DNA of 5,063 nucleotides from an uncultured Sphingomonadales bacterium. Its GTDB lineage: Bacteria > Pseudomonadota > Alphaproteobacteria > Sphingomonadales > Sphingomonadaceae. Where the stretch lies: the NCBI GenBank assembly GCA_903911985.1, contig CAIWFP010000401.1:1-5063 (forward strand), read 5' to 3'. Positions within the stretch are counted from its first letter, which is position 1. Every line of letters begins with the position of its first letter. Under the pieces are notes generated by a model, which was not told where the DNA came from, did not search any database, and saw only the letters and a program-made list of their open reading frames with translations. The position numbers and the translations under genes are program-made. This document shows positions 1 through 4,499 of this stretch, in pieces.

Positions 1-365
1 ATGGCATCACCGGCTCCGGCCTCACCGCGAAAAGCGTCGCCAATTACACCATCAGCTTCAAACAGGCGGCGGATAACACCAGCGCGCTCAGCATAACCCC
101 GCGCCCGCTGACGCTCATGGCCAATGCGATCACCATATCGCTCCACAGCACGCCCCCCACCACCGACACGGCCAGCGCCACCAACGGCACCGGTCTGGTC
201 AACGGGGACACGATAGGCGGCGTGACCGTGACCACGCCCGCCACCAAGACATCTGTGGCTGGAAGCTACTCGCTCACCGCCTCGAAGGCGGTTTTCAGCA
301 AGGGTCTGGCCAGCAATTACACCATCCAATATGTGGTGAGCACCAAGGGCCTCACCATTCATTGA
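1..365 (+). CDS. C-terminal fragment of an MBG-repeat surface/adhesin-like protein (5' end outside window)
   Basis: The frame whose first full codon is at base 3 is open from the left edge to TGA at 363-365, giving about 120 residues of a longer protein. It holds the end of one repeat (SVANYTISF, then a linker and ITPRPLTL) followed by one complete repeat with the hallmarks of MBG/YDG-type beta domains: GTGLVNGDTIGGVTVTTPAT, then VAGSYSLTAS, then SNYTIQY and a closing strand GLTIH at the very C terminus. Composition is rich in Thr, Ser, Ala and Gly with no Cys, as expected of an exported protein. Proteins built from these repeats are usually very large secreted or outer-surface filamentous-haemagglutinin-like adhesins; that role is family knowledge and cannot be proved from this tail. 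No autotransporter barrel or sorting motif follows the last repeat, so export would depend on sequence outside the window. The downstream ATG at 117 is internal to the repeat and is not a credible start. Confidence 0.82.
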   Translation, partial: GITGSGLTAKSVANYTISFKQAADNTSALSITPRPLTLMANAITISLHSTPPTTDTASATNGTGLVNGDTIGGVTVTTPATKTSVAGSYSLTASKAVFSKGLASNYTIQYVVSTKGLTIH

Positions 366-408
366 CGGTGATGGCCATTGATCGTGATGGCCATTGACCG
401 TGATGGGC
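361..408. repeat. Three tandem 16-bp repeats across a stop codon
   Basis: Three back-to-back 16-base units lie at 361-376 (ATTGACGGTGATGGCC), 377-392 (ATTGATCGTGATGGCC) and 393-408 (ATTGACCGTGATGGGC), differing at only one to three positions. The stop codon of the MBG-repeat gene lies in the first unit. The unit length is not a multiple of three and the copies lie beyond the stop, so this is not a coding repeat. Most likely it is a small slippage-generated array in the 3' untranslated region. No function is evident. Confidence 0.85.
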
Positions 409-440
409 GCGGCGGCACGGTGACAAGCCGCCAAACAAGA

Positions 441-468
441 AAAAGCCCGGCGATGAAACCGGGCTTTT
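441..468. terminator. Bidirectional intrinsic terminator between convergent genes
   Basis: A perfect 10-bp stem pairs AAAAGCCCGG (441-450) with CCGGGCTTTT (459-468) around an 8-base loop. Read on the - strand, the hairpin ends in a run of five T followed by CTTGTTT, a good terminator for rpsI, whose stop codon is about 40 bases upstream. Read on the + strand, it is followed by TTTTCCTTT and can end the MBG-repeat gene. The convergent layout fits a shared terminator. Confidence 0.85.
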
Positions 469-504
469 CCTTTGGCTTGCGCCAGATCCTGAGGCGTTGG
501 GAAA

Positions 505-1017
505 TTAACGCTTCGAGAACTGGAAGCTCTTGCGGGCCTTGGCGCGGCCATACTTCTTGCGCTCCACGACGCGAGGGTCGCGGGTGAGGTAACCGGCGGC
601 TTTCACCGCGCTGCGCAGGGCAGGCTCGAACTTCGACAGGGCGGTGGCGATGCCGTGCTTCACGGCACCGGCCTGACCGGAGAGCCCGCCGCCCTTGACG
701 GTGCAGACGACATCATAGGCGCCCATGCGATCGGCAACGCCGAAGGGCTGGTTGATGACGAGACGCAGCGTGGGACGCGCGAAATAGACTTCCTGATCGC
801 GACCATTGACGGTGATCTTGCCCGAACCGGGCTTGATCCACACGCGGGCCACGGCATCCTTGCGGCGGCCGGTGGCATAGGCGCGGCCCTGTGCGTCGAT
901 CTGCTTCTCGCGCAGAACGGCCATGGGGCCGGTGCGCACGACGGGAGCCTCGGCGGCGGGAGCGGCTTCGGCCAGAGCGCCGAGGTCGGCGAGATCGGTG
1001 ACGGTGTTATCGGACAT
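505..1017 (-). CDS. rpsI: 30S ribosomal protein S9
   Basis: The 170-residue product matches S9 (uS9). The core starts near residue 46 with AYATGRRKDAVARVWIKPG, continues through ITVNGR and a glycine-rich segment VKGGGLSGQAGAVKHGIATA, and ends in the basic tail KKYGRAKARKSFQFSKR. In ribosome structures that tail reaches toward the P-site tRNA. E. coli S9 is about 130 residues; the extra length here is an Ala/Glu-rich, acidic N-terminal extension of about 45 residues, as is common in alphaproteobacteria. The ATG at 1017-1015 overlaps the rplM stop by one base (TAATG), and AGGTGG lies a few bases upstream inside the end of rplM, so translation is probably coupled to L13. Transcription should end at the hairpin at 441-468. 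Confidence 0.97.
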   Translation of the reverse strand: MSDNTVTDLADLGALAEAAPAAEAPVVRTGPMAVLREKQIDAQGRAYATGRRKDAVARVWIKPGSGKITVNGRDQEVYFARPTLRLVINQPFGVADRMGAYDVVCTVKGGGLSGQAGAVKHGIATALSKFEPALRSAVKAAGYLTRDPRVVERKKYGRAKARKSFQFSKR

Positions 1018-1496
1018 TATGCACCCACCTTGTTCTTGCGGTTGCGGCTGGCAACGTCGAGCGGCTGGGGCTGGGTGCCCGCATGCGGATGCTCGGCACC
1101 GGCGTAGAGGTGAAGGGCGCGCATTTGCGCACGACCCAAAGGCCCGCGCGGAATCATGCGCTCAACAGCCTTTTCGAGCACGCGCTCGGGGAAACGACCG
1201 GCCAGAACCTTGTCCGCCGTCACTTCCTTGAGGCCGCCGGCGTAACCCGTGTGCTTGTAATAGGTCTGCTGCTTGAGCTTGTTGCCGGTGAACTTCACCT
1301 TCTCGGCGTTGATGACGACCACATGGTCGCCGCAATCGACGTGGGGGGTGAAGCTCGGCTTGTGCTTGCCGCGCAGGATATTGGCGATGATGACGGCCAG
1401 ACGGCCAACCACCAGCCCATCGGCATCGATAAGATGCCAGTCCTTTTGCACCTCTGCCGGCTTCGCCGACTGGGTGATTTTCGTGAGTGCCTTCAT
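1017..1496 (-). CDS. rplM: 50S ribosomal protein L13
   Basis: The 159-residue product is a full-length L13 (uL13), an early-assembling 50S protein that binds 23S rRNA. Signatures are WHLIDADGLVVGRLAV near residue 20, ILRGKHKPSFTPHVDCGDHV in the middle, then KLKQQTYYKHTGYAGGLK, and the late motif RMIPRGPLGRAQMRALHLYAG. The frame remains open upstream to about 1547, but the ATG at 1496-1494 (MKALTKITQ) is chosen because homologues begin there and the upstream residues (MRFGARARHKPVG...) do not look like L13. Upstream of this ATG are TAGGGA and GGAA, a modest ribosome-binding region. It is the first gene of the classic rplM-rpsI pair. In E. coli, L13 represses its own operon; whether that applies to this leader cannot be seen. 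Confidence 0.97.
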   Translation of the reverse strand: MKALTKITQSAKPAEVQKDWHLIDADGLVVGRLAVIIANILRGKHKPSFTPHVDCGDHVVVINAEKVKFTGNKLKQQTYYKHTGYAGGLKEVTADKVLAGRFPERVLEKAVERMIPRGPLGRAQMRALHLYAGAEHPHAGTQPQPLDVASRNRKNKVGA

Positions 1497-1577
1497 TTCC
1501 GGGCAATTCCCTACAGGTTTGTGTCGCGCCCGCGCACCGAACCGCAATGAGTCGGCCCACAGGCGGGAGAGGGGGCG

Positions 1578-1605
1578 CTTTTGTCGATATGCCCGCTCAA
1601 GTCAA
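1578..1605 (-). promoter_or_regulatory. Tentative rplM-rpsI promoter
   Basis: The - strand has CTTGACTTGAG, with a good -35 match TTGACT at 1605-1600, about 105 bases upstream of the rplM ATG. This is the only strong -35-like element between the secreted-protein gene (ends 1651) and rplM. The matching -10 is poor: about 15-17 bases downstream the sequence reads ACAAAAGC rather than a TATAAT-like hexamer. The location is sensible for a ribosomal protein promoter with an untranslated leader of roughly 70-80 bases, but the call rests mainly on the -35. Confidence 0.4.
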
Positions 1606-1650
1606 GCCATTCCGGGCGATTCCGGGGAGGTAAAATAATACCGCACCCCC

Positions 1651-2406
1651 TCAGGCGCCATTTGCCCCGCCGCTCGCGCGGGGCCGCAGCGTCCAGTTCT
1701 CCTCGCTGCGCTGCACCGATCCGCCCGCCTCGGTGATGACCACGCGATGGCATTTCTGCAGCAACCCACCCGGACCGTCGCCCTGCGCTTCGATGGAAAC
1801 GGTGCTGGTCGCCGGGCTGCCATCAGCCAGCGCATAGTTGCGCACCTCGCGCCGCGAACCGGTCATGGGGTGAAACAGCTCGGCGGGCCAATGGCCGCTG
1901 GCCATCTCGGGGTGTGCCAGCAGCGTGGCCACAAACCCCTTGATACTGCCGCGCAGGGCCGAGGGCAGCGGCGATTTGGCAATCATCGTATCGACCAGAC
2001 TGCGGGTTTGGGATCCGTTGCTCACCGCCGCCGCCCGCTGCTCGGCGATAAGGCCTCGGGGCGTTAGGTGGAGGGGAAACAGCCCCTCGTCGCTCCGCGC
2101 CCGCTCTACCGCGGCCAGCGCCTCCAGATGGGGCGGCACCTCCACATCCACCGCCACCAGCCGTCCATCAACCCGATAACCCGCCGCCTCCGGCACAAAA
2201 CGCACCTCATAGCTGCGGCGGCTGACGACCTGCTTGCCGTCCGACAGCCAGCGGCGCAATTCACGGGTGAGGAGCATGGGAACCGGCGGTGGACTGAACA
2301 TGCCCGCACCCGCCGCCGGGCCCTGCTGCTCGGCGCGGGCGCCCTGCCCCGATGCCCCGAACAACAGGGCCAGGGCAAACAGTCCGAACCACCCGCGCCG
2401 CTTCAC
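1651..2406 (-). CDS. Secreted (periplasmic) protein of unknown function
   Basis: I do not recognise this family. From the GTG at 2406-2404 the product is 251 residues. It opens with a clear Sec signal peptide: KRR, then a hydrophobic core WFGLFALALLFGASG, then a predicted cut after ARA near residue 25. The mature part has no further membrane segment, a single Cys (about residue 219, in LLQKCHRVVITEAGG) and a C-terminal beta-rich stretch with ENWTLRPRA. This suggests a soluble periplasmic protein. The GTG start is preferred because it gives a GTGA overlap with the cutA stop, exactly the arrangement between ctaA and cutA, and a standard-length signal peptide. In-frame alternatives are ATG at 2436 and TTG at 2466; none has a strong Shine-Dalgarno sequence. 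It is the last gene of the ctaA-cutA operon. A link to cytochrome oxidase assembly or metal handling would be a guess from position alone. Confidence 0.8.
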   Translation of the reverse strand: MKRRGWFGLFALALLFGASGQGARAEQQGPAAGAGMFSPPPVPMLLTRELRRWLSDGKQVVSRRSYEVRFVPEAAGYRVDGRLVAVDVEVPPHLEALAAVERARSDEGLFPLHLTPRGLIAEQRAAAVSNGSQTRSLVDTMIAKSPLPSALRGSIKGFVATLLAHPEMASGHWPAELFHPMTGSRREVRNYALADGSPATSTVSIEAQGDGPGGLLQKCHRVVITEAGGSVQRSEENWTLRPRASGGANGA

Positions 2407-2765
2407 GGAATGCCGCCCGCCAAAGCGGCGAGCCATGCGCCGGTCGCCGGTGTGGTGGCATCGCAAATCCAGCCGAGGATGGCTGGCTGCTCATAGGGGT
2501 GAAGCTCGGCCAGCCGGGCGATCGCCGCCTCCAGCAACGCCGCGTTGGTCTTCAGCAGCGCCCCCGCCTCGCTGCCCTCCCCCCGCTCGCCCTGCCAGAC
2601 GAAGCGCGAGAGCAGGCCCGGCATGATATTGGCGCAGGCGATCAGGCCCTCATCGAGGAGGGTGTCGACCGCCTCGGTGGCGCTGGCACTATCGGGAAAG
2701 GGGCACCAGATCAGAGCCGGCGCGGGCAGGGGCATATCGCAGGGCGGGGTGGGTGCGCCACTCAC
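2403..2765 (-). CDS. cutA: CutA1-like divalent-cation tolerance protein
   Basis: The 120-residue product shows the CutA1 pattern: a first strand LIWCPFPDSASATEAVDTLL (compare the usual TxPD followed by an Ala-rich helix), then GLIACANIMPGLLSRFVWQG at about residues 40-59 (usual LAACVNIxPgixSxYxW), LLKTN near 70-74, and the diagnostic HPYEQPAI at about 89-96. CutA1 forms very stable trimers; it was named for copper tolerance in E. coli, but its physiological role remains debated. The start is GTG at 2765-2763, overlapping the ctaA stop as GTGA; an internal ATG at 2735 (MPLPAPALIW) is an alternative with no better ribosome site. The segment after the W strand (GERGEGSEAGALLK) keeps the acidic E before the LLKT strand. 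Expression probably depends on translational coupling to ctaA, so the ctaA frameshift could lower it. Confidence 0.92.
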   Translation of the reverse strand: MSGAPTPPCDMPLPAPALIWCPFPDSASATEAVDTLLDEGLIACANIMPGLLSRFVWQGERGEGSEAGALLKTNAALLEAAIARLAELHPYEQPAILGWICDATTPATGAWLAALAGGIP

Positions 2766-3843
2766 CCCGGCATGGCCCGCGCGGGATCAGACGCCCGATC
2801 CTGACCCAGCCGGTGCGCCCCGGCCACCACGGCCACCACCAGCAGCGCGCCAACCAGCTGGTGCAGCACCGCCAGCCACAGGCTCACCCCGCTCAGCACC
2901 GTGGCGATACCGAGGATGATCTGCGTGCCGAACAGGCTGTGCAGCACGACGGATTCCCGCCGGGCGCCCGCGCGGCGCAAGGCGCGGGCCATCGCCACCA
3001 GCAAGGCCACCACCACCCACGCCCACCAGCGGTGGATGAAATGCACGATGGCCGGATCGGCAAACAGCGTGGCGCCGATCGAACGCCCGCTTTGCGTAAC
3101 TCCGGGAAAGAAGGCGCCGTTCATCAGCGGCCACTGGTCCGTAACCCGCCCGGCCCGCAGGCCTGCCATCAGCGCGCCATAAAGCAGCTGCACCGCCAGC
3201 GCCGCGCCAGCCACCAGAGGCAACGCGCTCAATCTTGCGGGGCTAGCCCGACCGTCCCGTGCCAGCGCCGCCAGATCCAGCGCGATCCACAGCGTGACCG
3301 ACAGAGTGAACAGCGCGGTCAGCAAATGCGCCGCCAGCCAGCCGGGGGCCACTTCTGTCATCCCCGGCTTCAGGCCGGATGCGACCATCAGCCACCCGAG
3401 CAGCCCTGCATGCCAACCAGCAGTGGCAGGGCCAACAGCCGGGCGCCAAACCCGCGCGGAATCTGTCGGGCGGCGGCGAACCACACCAAGGGGCCCAGCA
3501 TGGCAAGACCAATCAGCCGACCCAGCACCCGATGGATATATTCCCAGAAGAAGATGCCCTTGAACTGGGCGAGGCTCATGCCCGCATGCACCGCGCCATA
3601 TTGGTCAATCTGGCGATAGTGATCAAACTCGGCCTGCCACTGCGCCTGCCCCAGCGGGGGGAGGATACCGTTCACCGGCTTCCACTGGGTGATCGACAGG
3701 CCGGATTCGGTAAGGCGGGTGATGCCGCCCACCACGACGATGACCACAATCAACGCCACCACACCAAACAGCCAGCACGCCAGCAAGGCCGGGCGGGCGC
3801 CATCCAGCGGCCCGGCTTGGTCTGTTCCGGTATTCGCTGCCAT
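2762..3843 (-). pseudogene. ctaA: Heme A synthase (Cox15/CtaA type 2), interrupted by a one-base frameshift
   Basis: Heme A synthase converts heme O to heme A in the cytoplasmic membrane for aa3-type cytochrome oxidase. Two overlapping reading frames together cover the whole protein. Codons 1-147 (3843 to 3403) hold TM1, the signature GGITRLTESGLSITQWKP and the first heme-ligand motif WEYIHRVLGR (H104). The second frame (from 3403 to the TGA at 2764-2762) continues with LLGWLMVASG, the second His in WLAAHLLTALF, the third in FIHRWWAW and the fourth in VLHQLVGALL. The join would give about 360 residues, normal for the alphaproteobacterial form, with all four ligand histidines present. As given, frame 1 stops at 3390-3388 just after LLVGMQG. 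The ATG at 3843 is preferred over the one at 3858 because GAGGA lies 8 bases before it. Everything apart from one base is intact, so a sequencing error or very recent mutation is more likely than an old pseudogene. Confidence 0.88.
3400..3408 (-). other. Frameshift site in ctaA (apparent one-base deletion)
   Basis: On the - strand the sequence reads ATGCAGGGCTGCTCGGG. Read as is it gives M-Q-G-C-S-G-G-stop. Restoring one C (GGGCCTGCTC) gives M-Q-G-L-L-G-W-L, the expected heme A synthase sequence that the next frame carries on. The missing base lies at the + strand junction 3403/3404. The sequence is not an X-XXY-YYZ slippery heptamer, so programmed -1 frameshifting is unlikely. Confidence 0.85.
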
Positions 3844-3885
3844 CACCAAATTCCTCATGCCCTGTCAGACGCCGTCGCGCGGCGG

Positions 3886-3914
3886 ATTGTGCAATCCCGC
3901 CAAGCGATGCGCAA
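3886..3914 (-). promoter_or_regulatory. Tentative ctaA operon promoter
   Basis: On the - strand TTGCGC (3914-3909) and CACAAT (3891-3886) are separated by 17 bases, a plausible -35/-10 pair that would start transcription about 35-40 bases before the preferred ctaA start. The -10 region overlaps a small inverted repeat, GGATTG-TG-CAATCC (3884-3897), which might be an operator or chance. Both hexamers are only moderate matches. Confidence 0.33.
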
Positions 3915-4008
3915 GCCGCGAATGGAGAGGCGCCTAGCCCGGAACCGGAGCCCACGCAAAGCCCCGAAGCCCCTGAACCCCCGAGCGCCCCGGCGGCGGT
4001 GGTTGTGT

Positions 4009-4027
4009 TATGTGATACTATAACATA
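4009..4027. promoter_or_regulatory. Zur/Fur-family-like operator palindrome
   Basis: The 19 bases TATGTGATACTATAACATA form a palindrome about the C at 4018, with only one mismatched pair (G4014 against A4022). The core TGTGATACTATAACA matches the well-known E. coli Zur box core TGTTATANTATAACA at all defined positions but one. The surrounding DNA is GC-rich, so this AT-rich symmetric block stands out. It includes a TATAAC (4019-4024) that could be the -10 of the + strand gene, and it ends about 12 bases before that gene's ATG. A bound repressor would therefore block it. No convincing -35 is visible. Identification as Zur rather than another Fur-family protein rests only on motif resemblance. 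Confidence 0.6.
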
Positions 4028-4039
4028 TCCGCCGCTGTG

Positions 4040-4411
4040 ATGAACCGTTTTACCACCATGATTCGCGGCAGGATCGACCGCGCTGGCGTGCTGCTCTCCA
4101 CCCTGTGTCTGGTGCATTGCGTGGCCGGGCTGGTACTGGTCAGCCTGCTGGGTATTGGCGGCGGCGTGCTGCTCAATCCGCGCATTCACGAGATCGGGCT
4201 GGCACTGGCGGTGGTGATCGGCGCGATCGGGCTGGGCATGGGGGCAATGCGCCACCGGCGGCTGGCGGTGCTGGCGGTTGGTGCCGCTGGCCTCGTGCTG
4301 ATGAGCCTTGGCCTCGCCGTGCCCGATGGTCCTTTCGAGGCCGCGCTCACCATGGCGGGCGTCACGCTTCTGGCCAGCGCCCATTTCTGGAACTTGCGCC
4401 ACGCCCACTGA
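4040..4411 (+). CDS. MerC-domain small integral membrane protein, possibly metal-related
   Basis: The 123-residue product is almost wholly hydrophobic, with about four membrane segments (roughly residues 15-42, 48-67, 73-91 and 98-115). The first segment carries DRAGVLLSTLCLVHCVAG, with a C-x2-H-C cluster (C23, H26, C27), typical of MerC-domain proteins. In the mercury transporter MerC the equivalent helix carries a Cys pair that handles Hg(II). The C terminus ends in a His-bearing tail, AHFWNLRHAH. There are no mer genes nearby, so mercury resistance is not suggested; chromosomal MerC-domain proteins are mostly uncharacterised. The ATG at 4040 follows an adjacent in-frame GTG at 4037, and ATG 4058 is another option. 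None has a Shine-Dalgarno sequence, and the TATAAC at 4019-4024 would place the transcript start only a few bases upstream, so the mRNA may be leaderless or nearly so. The Zur-like palindrome just upstream suggests zinc-responsive control (inference). Confidence 0.8.
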   Translation: MNRFTTMIRGRIDRAGVLLSTLCLVHCVAGLVLVSLLGIGGGVLLNPRIHEIGLALAVVIGAIGLGMGAMRHRRLAVLAVGAAGLVLMSLGLAVPDGPFEAALTMAGVTLLASAHFWNLRHAH

Positions 4412-4450
4412 GCGCGTTTCACCGCCCTGTTTTGCCGCCGCGTGATTATT

Positions 4451-4490
4451 TGAAAAAACCGGTTCCCACTTTTTCGCATCACGCTTTATG
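4451..4490. other. Intergenic motif around AACCGGTTCCCACTTTTTCG
   Basis: The 88-base gap between the MerC-domain gene and thiSG contains TGAAAAAACCGGTTCCCA and CTTTTTCGCATCACGCT, with a perfect palindrome AACCGGTT at 4457-4464. From memory, close variants (AAACCGGTTCCCACTTTT followed by ATGCTC-like ends) recur between genes in many alphaproteobacterial genomes, so this may be a dispersed intergenic element. Its role is unknown to me. I see no THI-box (TPP riboswitch) signature such as CUGAGA in this gap. Confidence 0.4.
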
Positions 4491-4499
4491 GGCTCTGCC

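Noticed and set aside
804..816. CATTGACGGTGAT in rpsI, also present at 360-372 by the tandem repeats
   Set aside because: The 13-base match falls in the conserved S9 segment ITVNG and is easily explained by chance in a window this size.
655..1107. Open frames on the + strand opposite rpsI and rplM
   Set aside because: They are antisense to unambiguous ribosomal protein genes and have shadow-type composition.
1631..1644. Inverted repeat GGTA-AAATAA-TACC downstream of the secreted-protein gene
   Set aside because: The stem is only four base pairs with no T-run; too weak to call a terminator or operator.
3388..3410. Programmed ribosomal frameshifting in ctaA
   Set aside because: There is no slippery heptamer or evident downstream stimulator, and the family is normally encoded in one frame; a missing base explains it better.
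2753..3619. 288-codon open frame on the + strand opposite ctaA
   Set aside because: It is antisense to the clear heme A synthase sequence and is a Gln/Arg/Pro/His-rich shadow with no recognisable domain.
4037..4411. Mercury resistance gene merC
   Set aside because: There are no merR, merT, merP or merA neighbours, and the Cys/His motif and upstream Zur-like site point to a chromosomal MerC-domain protein instead.
4412..4499. TPP riboswitch before thiSG
   Set aside because: The 88-base gap is too short and lacks the conserved CUGAGA and related THI-box elements.
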